64,000 bases of DNA from Berberis thunbergii (lineage: Eukaryota > Streptophyta > Magnoliopsida > Ranunculales > Berberidaceae): assembly GCA_003290165.1 (NCBI GenBank), contig QNQO01001177.1:124001-188000 (forward strand). The letters are read 5' to 3'. Shown in pieces: positions 48,933 to 60,921 of the stretch. The notes under the pieces are model-generated. The model ran no database searches. It was not told the origin of the DNA and saw nothing but the letters and a program-made list of their open reading frames with translations. The translations under genes and the position numbers were made by a program. The stretch's first letter is position 1. Each line of letters starts with the position of its first letter.

Positions 48933-49739
48933 ATTTGTTTAAAAAAAAAACTCTTATTCTTCACAACACTTAGCGATCTCTTGTATCACCATCTTAGTGT
49001 GGCTATTTGAAAGGTTATTTCCATCAATTTTTATGCCAAATAAAGTTTTGAAACAAACATATTCCCTAATTGAGGGGAATATCTCGTCGAGTATTTTGCC
49101 ATGATTAATAGAGATATTTTCTATTATCAATCTTAACATGGCTAATTGGAAAAAAATTAAACAGTTTGTTAAACATTAAAGCAATTCAAAACATTTTTCA
49201 TCTTTACAAAAAGAAAAATAATCTTGCACAGTACATAATTCTAAGCATTAAAAGAAAAGACATAGAATGTATTCATTTTTTACTCGTACAAATTTACGTT
49301 CAACACAATTATTCTAAGATGCATAATTCGTGATTATAATGTATGTATATAATAAAAAGTTTGGCATTCAGTTTAATCTAAATGAAAATATAATAGGTTA
49401 CTAAATGTCTACAACATTTTTTATCGATATTCTTTAGTTATATCATGTGTTGCCAAAACAAATGAAACTATGAAATTTGTTTAAGTGAAAATGGTTTTAA
49501 TAAAAATGCCTTTTTACCTTGAAAAATTAACTATTAACATCCTTTCACATTAAATAAAGAATTAAATATCACTTTTGAGTAAAGACAAGTAAATAATGTA
49601 AGTACATAGATTTAATAATAAAGACTTTGAATTTTGGTTGAGATTTGGAAAAAATGGGGATATCAAAAGTTTCAGGTGGAAAATATGTTTTGTGAAAAGA
49701 ATTCACTAAAATGTTTTAGTTGGAAGTCTTACCAAAGCC

Positions 49740-51491
49740 TGTTAGAATATGTAGGGCTTGCACTCAACATAGCCAAGTCCAAGATTGATTCACCTCTACA
49801 AGAAGGAAAGCCAGAATAGCTAAAGAAGTAAAGTCAGAATAGGAAAGTTAGTATAGGAAAGCCAGAATAGTTAAAGAAGGAAAGCTAGGATATGAAAGTT
49901 AGAATAGAAAAGTCAGAATACAAATCTATTTTGTATAAGAAGTTTTATGTTTTATGTTTCCACAAGGGTAGGTAGAAGTTAGCTCATATAAACTTGTATT
50001 CGATCAAAGAATCAACAATAATAATACAATTCTCTAAAAAACAATTTTACATGGTATCAGAGCAGCGATATTGAGATCTCGCAAGTAAGACTCTGCGGAC
50101 TCAAGCTCTTTTTTACCTTCTCAACGACTATGCACTTTGACTTTAGACGCAAGAGGCGGGAAAGTGAGGACAATAACAATAGCCTACTTCGATCAACCAA
50201 TCACAGTAACATAGTATTGCTCCGTCACCAAGACAACATTGGTCTCCGTCTACATAGTGCGCGGCGCATTAGACAAAATCGTTCGAGTGGGCGACGAGTT
50301 TCGCTTCGGTCCGACTACATCTTCCACAGTTCTTACCATCTCCCTGATACCAATAGACTCAACCTTCCCTCCTCGCATGGCGACGCCTTTCGCCAACACA
50401 TAGACCGCCGCCGACCTCCTTTTTTCTCAACAGATCACACCACGCTGCACAGTCATGATCGCTAATCTTCTGACGCAGCCATCATGAACGTTGTTGTTCC
50501 TCTCATTGCCAGCCACACAGAGCAGCAAGAGGGGATCACAGAGAAGCAACACACCACAGTTCCACCTCTCTTTTCGCGTCCCTCGTTCCCTATCTATCTC
50601 GTTCTTTATCTCTCATAGGTCCAAGTTCCATCGCACAACAGGTTGTAGGGACGAAGAAATTGCATGAAATAAGGAAATTTTGGAGGGAATTAGAATTTAA
50701 ATCCTTTCCCTTCGCTATTTGTACCCGACTTCTAGTTAGTACCACCATAGCTACAAAAATACCAGCAACAATGCTGAGCAATACTAACATTTGTGTTGAA
50801 CAATTTTTCAGCCTTTACGCTGAGGGCGGGTCATGATGACTCGAGTCGAACCATTAGCAACTTCATTCGAGAAGTCTACTCAACCCGTTTTCATGATGAC
50901 TCGAGTCGAATCATTTGTAGCTTCAGTCGAGAAGTCTGCTCTACCTATTTTCATACCATAATTATCCAGAATTATCAAAATTTGACAATCATGATGCCTC
51001 GAGTCGAACCATTAGCAGCTTTACTCGAGAATCACGATTTCTTCATAGCAAAATTATCAGAATTTGACAGTCATGCTGTCTCGAGTTGAACCATTAGCAG
51101 CTTCACTTGACAATCATCATTTCACATTCATTTTCACTAAATTACACTTCAAAGTTTTCTCCAAGTTGCACATTTCATCCGCGTCTACATGTCTAGCTTG
51201 CGGGGGCGTGTTAGAATATGTAGGGCTTACATTCACCATAGCTAAGCTCAAGTCCAAGATTGATTCACCTTTACAAGAAGGAAAATCAGAATAGTTAAAG
51301 AAGTAAAGTCAAAATAAGAATGCCATAACAGTTAAAGAAGGAAAGTATAGAAAAGTCATAATATGACTATTTTGTATAAGAAATTTTAAGTTGCCCGTTT
51401 TCAGAAGGTTGGTAGAAGTTAACTTATATAAGTTTATATTCAATCAAAGAATCAACAATAATAATACAATTCTCCAAATATTTTCTTTGCA
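49740..51491 (+). mobile_element. Non-autonomous copia-type LTR element, 1.75 kb, without pol
   Basis: LTRs 49740-50051 and 51209-51491 both begin TGTTAGAATATGTAGGGCTT and share the ACTTGTATTCGATCAAAGAA-like end. The initiator-Met primer site TGGTATCAGAGC (50052-50063) follows the left LTR directly. A polypurine tract GCGGGGGCG precedes the right one. Flanks AAGCC (49735-49739) and AAGTC (51492-51496) match at 4 of 5. The 1.16 kb interior has no gag, RT or integrase motif. It holds an Arg/His/Ser-rich open frame (50130-50465) and a short tandem array. Confidence 0.85.
50825..51120. repeat. Degenerate tandem repeats inside the copia-type element
   Basis: Four units starting with CATGATGACTCGAGTCGAAC-like sequence at about 50833, 50892, 50990 and 51072. 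Each continues CATTAGCAGCTTCACTCGAGAA.. with variable spacers (59, 98 and 82 bp apart). Confidence 0.8.
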
Positions 51492-52540
51492 AAGTCGGAT
51501 GCAAAAGTGTTTATGGGTGAGGTTTTAAGGGAAACTAGGGTAGAAAAAGGGAGAGAAATGATTGCACAATGGTATTGAGTTCCTTTTGTAGGAGGAAAAA
51601 ATAAATAAAATAGAAAAACAGGAAACAAAAGGAAGCATATCAGGAATCCCTTTTTACTGGTTTATTTAATTGTTCTATCTCCATGATTTTTAGGGAGTTT
51701 AAGAGGCGAAGAAAGAGATCAACCATTGTTAACTTACTATTGAAGAATTCAAAAGCGGAAAAAAGATTAAGATTCGTTCACCACACTTAAAACAAGATTC
51801 TACACCGGAATATAAGACCCATGATTGAATAATGAGACAAGTAATGTGAAACTAATATCAACAAAACCAATTGTAATGGATGTTGATCATTAATAAGTTT
51901 GTTAAGAAATACTTACTAATTAAAAATATAAATTATTTAAAGGAAGAGTTAAGAGTCAAGTAAGGTAAGATCAAGGTTAGGTTGCTCGAGGTACAAGTCC
52001 AGTTCAAGGTCAAGTCAACTTGCTTGAAACAGGCAAACAAAAGGCAAAAATTAATGGATTGACACACTAGGGGTTGATCACATATAATGCATATCAGAAG
52101 ATTATTTAAAGAGTCGAAAAATCTAAGATAATTTGATTGATTTCATGTATATGGTTCACATTAGGCATTGGGAAAATATTTAGGGCAGCAAAGCTCTAGT
52201 TTGGCTGTTGGGAGACGTTTGGAGATCATTTTTGACATTGATTTCCATGTTTACATCTTTTAATGAACTACCTTATTATTTTCTCCGTAATTGTCTTTAT
52301 TTTTTTCTTTGCCTTGTGATGTCCTTGGTCATATTATGGTTGGCTAGTTTGACGTATTTAACTCTCATTGCTTGATTGAAAAAAATGTTTTGAGTAGGCA
52401 ATATTTCTTCTAGGTTCACCCACACTGCTCCCATTCCTTCCTTCTTCAACTTAACCCACAACCATGGATGATCGGCCCTCCTGACTGCTCTTTCTCACTC
52501 CATATCATTTTTTTTGTTGAAGGCATAAAACATATAGCTA

Positions 52541-52560
52541 GATATATATATATATATATA
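52541..52560. repeat. (TA)n microsatellite
   Basis: Uninterrupted TA tract of about ten units. Confidence 0.9.
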
Positions 52561-52689
52561 GATTAATAATGGTGCATACAATAGTGATATCCTGCTGTTA
52601 TAGCTAGATTTTGAGCCTCGTAGTTGAAATCTCTATTAATAAAGTTACAAAACAAAGTCTAGCTGAATGAAGTTGGGCTTGTATCAATT

Positions 52690-54734
52690 CATGTCTAGTG
52701 TTTTCCATTTCAGTGCGGGGGCCCAGAAAAGTGAGGGGATCAATCCAGGTGACAGACTAATTGTATCGCTTATCGGTAATAACTTTCTCAATAATGTGGC
52801 CTTTGAGATTTGGAAGATGCTCTTCTTGTTGTAATAAAGAGCCTGGAGTTGAAGCGCACGAGTGTTGTGAAGGGAAGAAATAACTTGTCACATGTTCTTT
52901 GCCATTAAAACAAGATTTTTATTCCTATTCGAAAGAATATTGAGGCCTCTGAGAGCCCTAGGTTATGAAATACTATCCCACGTACACATACGCTTATCGT
53001 GGCTGTTGATTATACCATTCCACCAGAAGGTGCGAGTCAGATTATTCATTTTGGTAGAAATGACGCAGGGAAGGAAGAAAGTTTGCATAGTGTGAATCGG
53101 GATAGAATTAAAGACAACCTTAAACATAGTCGTTCTACCAGCCTGATAAGAACTTTAGATTTTCAGCTTGAAAGCTTAGTGTTGACTTTGTTGAGTAAAA
53201 ATTGGAAATCACTGGTTTTCTTTTTTGAAAAAGAAATGGGGATCCAAGATTTTTTTTCCTTTGGATTGTAGAATTTGGACTCCAGGATTTTGTTTATCAT
53301 TTTAGATTGCTTTGGGTGAACATTTGAACTATAGAATACCGAGGACTTGTCAAAGTGTACCCTTTAACCTGAGACAAGACAATAGTGATTGAGAATATCT
53401 TTAACTGAGTGAGCTTCAGCTAAAGAGGCCTAGCAGAAGAGCATGAGATCATCTGCATATAACAAATGATTGGTAGAAGGGGAATGTCATTTGATTCTTA
53501 TTCCTTTGATGAGATCATCAGATTTTGCCTGAGCGATGAGTCGAGAAACGGTTTTCGAATAAGAATGAAAAGGTAGGGCAAAAAAAGATTTCCTTGGCGA
53601 ATACCCCTAGAAGGTTTGATTAGAGGAAGGGGAGACCCGTTGAGCAAGACTTGAAGGGATGAGGTGGAAATGCATTGATTGATCATTTGAATCCATCCCT
53701 ACGCGAAACCCAAATTTCATAGAATTTGGAGAAGAAAATACCAATCCACTCTAGCATAGGCTTTTGCCATATCAATTTTGATTGTCATCCACCCTTGTTT
53801 CTTTTTGCGAAAGTGTTTTATTTGAAAGAAAGTCTCATGAGCGAGGTTGACATTGTTTACAATAGAATGACCACGGAGAAAAGCTCATTGGTTTGAGAGA
53901 TAATGTGTTCAAGCAAAGGTTTGAGACTATTTGCTAGAATTTTCGAAATAACATTTTAAATGACATTGCAAAGGTCTATAGGTTGAAATTTATCAATGGT
54001 GATTGGATTTCCTACCTTAGGGATTAGGGGTGATCAAAATTTTAACCATCTTGAGAACATTGTGTTTCACAATACCCCAGTAATATTGGAAGAAAAAAGC
54101 ATAAAAGTTGTTTGGACCAAGGGCTTTATGATTGCCCATCTCGAAGACAACTTCTTGGATTTCATAATCATTAGGGATGGCAGTAGGAGTCTCATTTTCT
54201 TCCAAAGTGACAATCGGGGTGAACAAAGATAGTATTTTCAGATTAGGCTCAGGACAAGAAGAATGAAAGATGTTTCGAAAATAATTGTTGAGATTATTTT
54301 CAACTGAGACATCATCGGAATGCCAGGAATTACTATCGTCCTTCAGGCGAAGAATGAGGTTTCTTTTTCGGCATAGCAAAGAGGCGAGATGAAAGAATTT
54401 GGTATTCCCATGTTCTTCAGTGAGCTAGGAATGCCCTGATTTGTTTCGCCAGAAAAGTTCTTCTTTAACAAAGAGCTCTGAAAGTCTGTCTTCCAAAACC
54501 GAGATAGCCAAGGCATTGTTCTTAGAGGGGTTCATTCTGAAGAACATCCATGGCTTTTTGGGTTTCCAAAGTATAAAAGTGGATGTTTTTTAAAATCCGT
54601 TTTGTTCCAGCGTGGCAAACAATAACTGAGTTTTTTTTTTGTTTTATGAAAGAAATTAAGCGAAAAGTGTTATGTTGTCGTTGGGCCCAGGAAGAGTGAA
54701 CCAGATGGCGTCAATTGGGGTCCTTGGTCCACAT
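52690..54734 (-). pseudogene. L1-type LINE, reverse transcriptase part
   Basis: Minus-strand ORF2 relic. From 5' to 3' on the minus strand: NNYFRNIFHSSCPEPNLKIL and ETPTAIPNDYEIQEVVFEMG (54379-54140), MTIKIDMAKAYARVDW (near 53790), KPSRGIRQGN (near 53610), the catalytic YADD at 53459-53448 in HLLYADDLMLFC, QRVHFDKSSVFYSSN (near 53360), and the C-terminal LSSWKSK...TFFLPCVISTKMNNL region (53190-53050). The 3' end is near 52690 but no clear poly-A boundary was found. Stops and frameshifts interrupt it. It is continuous with 57880-58400 once the intervening hAT element is removed. Confidence 0.8.
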
Positions 54735-57700
54735 CTAGGATGCACGAACTCTGATACGCTGTCGTGTCGGACACGGATATGACACGATGATTCAACAATT
54801 TAAAAAAAAAAAGGACTCGGCAACACGTTCAACTTATTTTTTAATATATATATTTTTTGTAACTCATATGAACATAAAATCATAAATAATAATATTGAAC
54901 AATCCAAACATATCAATAAAACATTCATTCATTCAAAATTTCAAATGCATCATAAAGTCAAGTTCAAGCTATACTCATAAAGCGTAAGCAACATAATTTC
55001 ATTAATTTGGTAATGTAAAATGTAAATTGATAATTTTGTTAACTCACCAGCTAGGCGGATAAATTTCTTCATTAACTAGCGGATCAATTGTCGCATTCCT
55101 TTCATTCAACAACCCAACTTCTAGTTCAGGTTCATCAAGTGAAAGACTGACAATCTCAAGCATTCCAGCAGCATCCAAATCCAACGAATCAATAGTATCT
55201 CCTCCGATATCCCACATCCTTGTCTCACTTTCTTTGTACTCTTGTTTTCTTCTTGACAAAAGATGAAGGTTGGAATGCACAAACACCAAATCTTCAGCTC
55301 ATTGTGGGGTCATTTGGTTCCTTTTTAATGAGTGGATGTTATACGTGCTCAAATTCCTCTCACAACATGAGGAAGAGCAAGGTTGCCCAAGTAACTTCAA
55401 AGCTAAAGGCAGAAGCACCATGAGATAGGCTCTGCGAAACGAAGTACATAGTCCACTTTGTCCCACCACAAGTCATCATTCAATAGTTTTTCTTTCACAA
55501 GTCGTGCTTTCTCAACATCATCATTCCTATAGGAATCCCACTGATCTCCAATCACCATACTCTAGAGGCTACTTTTAATGCCTTTCAACCTCTTGAGCAT
55601 AATTATACTTGAAGCAAAACTTGTCTTTGCTATGGAAAACAACTTCAAGCTCGAGTGCTCGTTAAACACATGCAACCTCATGGAATGGTTCATGATAAAG
55701 TTGATCAGTACCATCCCCAACAATATCAATAATCCAACTATACAAACTGTAGGCCTTTTCATTTGCAGGCGTGTTCTTTGGTGCGCATATGTTATTCAAG
55801 ACAAGGTTGAGATTGTGGACTACCCGAGGTGTCCAAAACACCTCAGGATACTGACTCTCAATAAGTAAACTTGCAGTCTTACAAACTGGAGCATTGTTGG
55901 TTATGACTTGGACCACATTACTTGGCCCAACGTCACGTACGACTTCCTTGATGAAACTAGCAATGAAGAACTTGTTTTTGTACTCCACTTCACAGTTCAC
56001 AACCTTCAAGAACATTGGACGACCCTCATTAATCACAATGAAATTAATGAGAGGTCTCCTTTGAGCATTAGTCCACCCATCACAAACAATGGTTGCCCCT
56101 TTGGTAACCCATGTGAACTTTGTTACCTCCTACAACCTTTGAATGTTACTTTTTTCACTTTGAAGCAATGTCGTCCTCAATGCATTATACCCAGGGGTCT
56201 TGTAACCACTAATGGACTTTGCTTTATTCGTTGCATAGGTGAAAGCCTCCTGAAAATATGGATTCTTTGCAAGGTTGAATGGCAATGCAGCTGAGTAGAA
56301 CATCCTTGCAATCAAAGCATCAAACTCTTGCCGCTCACTCATATTGAAAGCATTTGCAATAGAATTATTAGTGGTTATCCTCTTCCTTTGTTCATTGTAT
56401 AAAAGTAATGGAATTGAAGGACCAACCCCACTACTTGAACCCCGGTGCGGGTGACTACTTGAGCCCACTGAAGGAGGTAAAGGAACACTTCGTAGCCTTG
56501 AACTTTCTGCTCTCAATGCAGCTTCTTCAACAAAATTGTTGCACCTCTCTAAGTTGTAAGGGGAGATTTTGGCACAAATAGCTATCCCACAGCCTGTTAT
56601 CTTCAACAAGTGGTCCTTCAATCTAGTATGAGATTTCGTATACTATTTCCGACAAAAGTTACACCGCCAGCTAAGATTTTCCCCACCTTTATTTGGTCAT
56701 CTTATTATTGTCACATGCCTCCAATGATCAACTCCAGTCACTTGGCCTAAAGACAACAACGTAACAGTAAACTAAGTACGACTGGAAGGGGGACGATATA
56801 ATAGTTCAACAGATCAAATGAGTTGAGAACCAAAAATACAATGAAGTTTTTTACAACATTTTCCACTTTTTAAACCCATTTCGACTAAACCACAGATCCA
56901 GACTTTATTCAAGGTCTTGGGGTTTTAAACCCTAACACCATAAAAGGTCACGGATCTGATTTGGATCCCTACTACCCCTAAAAACTAAATACCTCCTTTT
57001 TTTTACTCTAAATCTACCTGAAATGTACCCACTAACTCCTATCAAAACATCTCAACACGTAAAGATTTTGACCCAAATTGAAATGGGGAAAACATGGATT
57101 TTGACCCAAACACATATTTTGACCCAAATCGAAAAGGGGAAAACAGTCGAAGGAAAACACAGATTTTGACCCAAATCGAAAAGGGGAAAACATGGAGTTG
57201 AAGAAAAACATGTAATTTCGAAATAAGAAAAAAAACTGTCTCTGAAGATGAATTAGAAAAAAGAAAAAAATCAAAGACTGATAAAAAAAATCTAAAGAAA
57301 AGCAAAGCAGAAAAAAAAACCAGAGACGAATTAGAGCAGAACAAAATTAGAGAATAGAATGAGGCATAGATTGATAGAAGAAAATCTTAGGAAAAAAATG
57401 AAAGAAGGTACCTGCTGAGGACGACATCGTCTCCTTGCAAGCTCCCTCTCTCTCTAGCTCCGTCCAGCAAACACCCTGAGCTTCTCGACCACCCTCGATC
57501 TCTCTTTCACTGGATCAATCTCTCTCTATCTGGCTCAATCAATCTCTCTATCTCAATCAGTCGATCAAACTTTGTGGCTCGATGAGGTTCTAAATCGATC
57601 GATCTAACTTCTCTTCCTCTTTTATCTGATTCTCTTTTTTTTGTGATTCTCTCAAATTTTCTAGGGTTTGAATAGGATTGATCGAAGAGGATAACAAAAG

Positions 57701-57879
57701 GGGATGTTATTTGCACCCATTTTGCAACCACGTGTCTGGACCGTGTCCAAGACGAGTCGGTGCCAGTCAACGAATTTTTACCGTTGACCACGTGTCAAAT
57801 ACGCGTTGAGCGCGTGTCCGTGTTAGACATGTATTTAACACTTGATACGGGGGTTTTTCGGAGAGTCGGTGCATTTCGG
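54735..57879 (-). mobile_element. hAT element carrying a transposase gene, 3.1 kb
   Basis: A perfect 8 bp duplication GTCCACAT flanks it (54727-54734, 57880-57887). Terminal inverted repeats are CTAGGATGCACGAACTCT at the left and CCGAAATGCACCGACTCT (reverse complement) at the right. The subterminal motif GTGTCGGACACGG is at 54764-54776, with related CGTGTCC motifs at the right end. It interrupts the LINE. It shares ends and subterminal motif with the 597 bp element at 4555-5151. A ~40 bp unit with GATTTTGACCCAAATCGAAA is repeated at 57062-57200 in the transposase intron. Confidence 0.92.
55046..57427 (-). pseudogene. hAT transposase (BED zinc finger, DUF659, C-terminal dimerisation part), broken
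   Basis: The likely start ATG is at 57427. A short first exon ends CAG|GTACC at 57412, and intron 57411-56747 is followed by an acceptor TTTAG|GCC at 56746. Exon 2 encodes LSWRCNFCRK then HTRLKDHLLKITGCGI (56670-56590), a BED-type zinc finger. Two in-frame stops occur, one before and one inside the finger. Further on are a Ser/Pro-rich linker, FNLAKNPYFQEAFTYA (near 56270), the DUF659 core with VVQVITNNAPVC and PEVFWTPRVVHNLNLVLNNI (55930-55800), and a C-terminal LVFVHSNLHLLSRRKQEY near 55290-55235 with an acidic tail ending at the left end of the gene. The motif order is that of plant hAT transposases. Stops and frameshifts make it non-functional. Confidence 0.85.
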
Positions 57880-59235
57880 GTCCACATGTAAAAGAAACAG
57901 AAAGGTTTGGGACCCCCATGGGTGTGAGAGACAAGTTGAAGAGTAAGAATAAATCCATCCACTCGATGGTAACCAAGATGCGATCAAGCTTCGCCTTGAT
58001 CCCGTTCTTGTCCTGGCATTTATTGTTTCAGGTGAATTGAGAGCCATTGAGAGGGAAATACACAAGGTGACGTTCATGAAAGTTCAGAAATGGCTAAGGT
58101 TTGAAAAAGAAGGTTTTTTACCCGCCATTTTTCCTCTTGTTTTAAGATGACGTTTAAATCCCCAACAATAATTCTTGGATGTGTTTGGAGATTGTATAAA
58201 TTGGACATAGATTCTCAGAAAAGGACTCTAAGATAAAGGTTTGGTTCTCCGTACACAAATAAAGCCGACCAAGTAGAAAGAGCATAATAATTATCAATAC
58301 AACAATTGAAATAGTATTTACATGAAAAAAAGGAGGGTAAGATTTATACCTTCTTTTTAGAAAAGGGCGACACCTCAAGAGACTGGATGATTGCCATGGT
58401 GGAATGACTAGATGTCACCTCAACAACCATCCGAAGAGGACCCATGGCCTTGAGGTAAGAGCCTTGATCATATCATCCTTGCTTGTGAATCGGACTCGGT
58501 GGTACTTTCAGTGTCATTCTTTCGAGCCAATTGTTTAACATGGAAAGGTTGTGAATTTTCCCATTGAATTACCATACGATAAGCGAAAACCTCTTTTCGA
58601 AGTTTTTGGTGATGGAAATACTTGGCCACCACTCTCAAATGTTTGTTTTCATTGTGATTTGTAGGGTGAGACTCAAACATGGGGGCCAAAAGAGAAAGGT
58701 TCTTTACCAGTTGTGATTCCAGATTACTGATAAGTTGGTCTGTTGATGAGGTAAGTGTAATATGTGGGGTGGAGTGAGTTTGGTGAGCATCGAGTGTAGG
58801 TTCTAGTAGGGGAGTAGTTGAGCAGTTGATATTGTGGAAGAGTTGTAAGGGGTGGAATTGTAACGGTTGGTGATTAGATGAGGTGGAGCGTATGGACTGC
58901 ATTGTTGGATTTTGATAAGGGATTGGGAGAGGGGAGGTGTTATGTCCCGAAGTATCCATGAGGATGGAACTGAAATAGCAGTGAGCTTGGAAAATGTAGA
59001 TTTAAAGTGCTTGAAAGGGAAGGTGATGGGGTCAAGGGGTGAGAATTTGATTTTCTGGATGGCAAGGGGAGGTGGTATATCAAAACTTGATTAATGGGGT
59101 TATTGGTGGTTGATAAGAGCGGGTTGTGATTACTCATGATGGTGAGTTGAGATCCGATTTTCACGGATCCGCCCTGCCCTTTCCGAATGGAAGTACCTAA
59201 ATTGATTTGGCCATATTGCCCCATGGATATCCACC
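57880..59235 (-). pseudogene. L1-type LINE, endonuclease part and upstream ORF
   Basis: Minus-strand relic, 5' half of the LINE cut by the hAT element. It contains IIVGDLNVILKQEE near 58180-58130 (endonuclease GDFN-type motif) and AKLDRILVTIEWMDLF near 58000-57950. Upstream, 58959-58468 is open for 163 codons (Ser/Thr/Pro/Gln-rich, no zinc knuckle seen). A further open stretch at 59224-58940 may be ORF1 or linker sequence. ORF1 identity is not established. Confidence 0.6.
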
Positions 59236-59243
59236 CTCTAATC

Positions 59244-60171
59244 CATTGTAGTTAAGGTGTAGAGGCGGAGATGAGGCAGATGGATTTGAAAACGCCTCAG
59301 GCGTGAGGCGAGGCAAGGCAGACGCCTCACTTCACTGAGCCGGTTTTAACATATTATAAGATTTTTTATTATAATAAATTGAAACATATTAGCATAGTAA
59401 TATACATCATCATTTTGATAAGTATCATAAGTAAATATGTACAAAAAATGACATAACTATCTGGAATCGAAATATTTTTTTAAGATTTCTTTTTATAATA
59501 ACTTGAAACATCTCAACATAGTAGTATACATCATCATTTTGATAAATATCATAGGCACATGTACAAAAAAGTGACAACTACCTAGAATCAAAATAAAAAT
59601 ATAATAAAGTTACATAGCATAATTAAAAAATGCATTACACAAGTGTCAAGTAACTTGTAAACATTCACTAAATCATTAAAATTAATAATTTTGAAAGAAC
59701 AAAAATTTGAGAATATTGAATATTTGTTAGAAGAAATTGTTGGAATGGTTGATAAAAATCCACAAGTATAATTACTATTGGTATTCCAAAAACATATAAA
59801 TTATTGAAATAAGCTATGAAAAATCAAGATTGATGTTGATCACAGATTGATCAAAACATGGAATGTTTTCTCTAAAAAATATTATAAAAAAGTGACAAAT
59901 TTATCAAAACTTAAAAAAAATTTATGTTGTTTTTATCAAATTGATCAAATATTACACCAGGAAACATAAAACCTTATTATAGAGTGGATTGCAACATCTT
60001 TTTGCTGCAATTAGTTTGCAAATGGACTGCAATTGAGCTAGCTATAACAAGTTTTTGGGTTGAGGTAGTGAGGCGGACGGCTCATTTCATCGCACCACAT
60101 TGCCAAACTTTGAGGCGGAATTTTGTAAAAATGTCGTGAGGCGTGCCTAAGCAGTTGCCTTGACTACACTG
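59244..60171. mobile_element. hAT-like non-autonomous element, 928 bp
   Basis: Ends CATTGTAGTTAAGGT and (reverse complement of right end) CAGTGTAGTCAAGGC. Flanks CTCTAATC (59236-59243) and CTCTAACC (60172-60179) match at 7 of 8. Subterminal GAGGCG / CGCCTCA motifs are dense at both ends. AT-rich interior without coding capacity. Confidence 0.75.
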
Positions 60172-60425
60172 CTCTAACCCTAGAGATCTTAAACTCCAAA
60201 ATTTACAACCATTATCTGTGTACCTCATTGTCCAAGTGTGGGTCCACAGACTTATGCCACATGGTACAGAACGGAGATCCAAGTCTCGTTTCATCCAAGT
60301 TTTTTCTACAAGGAAGGCACAAAATTCGAGGACCAAAGCTTCAATCTTGAAGAAAAGAAAACCACAAGCTTTTCCAAAAAAAAACTCAAAATTTTAACCA
60401 AACCCTTAAACCTTTACTCTCCCAA

Positions 60426-60921
60426 TTGAAGAACAATGCAAAGACCATGGAAACCCTAAGAGATGCTTACGGAGATGAAGAAGATGAAGACGCCACTGAG
60501 AAGAGCAACAACGGCAGTGGTGTTCATCCCACCTCTGCAACTCCTCGATATGAAGATACCAACAACAACAACCACAACTCCGAACTCATACACATCAAAG
60601 AAGATGACGTCTCTGATGAACTCTCCGAAGCCGAAGCTACGGAAGAGGATGAAGAAAAGGAAGAAGATGAGGAAGAAGAAGACGAAGATCTTCAACAACC
60701 ACAACCACAACCACAACCACAGCTTAAAAAACGTTAGCAATTAGAGATACCCATTGTTGATTTGGACGAGGAGAACACCCCACAAAAAAAGCAAAAACAC
60801 CTTTATTCATTACAAACTTCCCCCATTTTCCCCAAACAGAGGTGCACCTCTGTTGTTGCTACTTCAACTGATGGAACTGTAACCACAAAAACAAGAGAAC
60901 TTAGTAAAGGGTTCATTGTTT
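60426..60921 (+). pseudogene. Fragment of an unrecognised acidic, probably nuclear, protein gene
   Basis: Open from ATG 60426 for 103 codons. METLRDAYGDEEDED is followed by an Asn/Ser-rich part and a long Glu/Asp tract, a (PQ)n repeat and LKKR, then TAG at 60735-60737. The same frame then continues after the stop for 61 codons, including PIVDLDEENTPQKKQKHLYS, to a TGA. That composition looks like one coding exon with a premature stop, or the end of one exon and unrelated sequence. It lies inside intron 1 of the SVP-like gene on the same strand. Family not recognised. Confidence 0.45.

Noticed and set aside
57032..57344. Overlapping Phe/Ser-rich minus-strand frames
   Set aside because: They arise from A-rich sequence and ~40 bp repeats in the intron of the broken hAT transposase gene.
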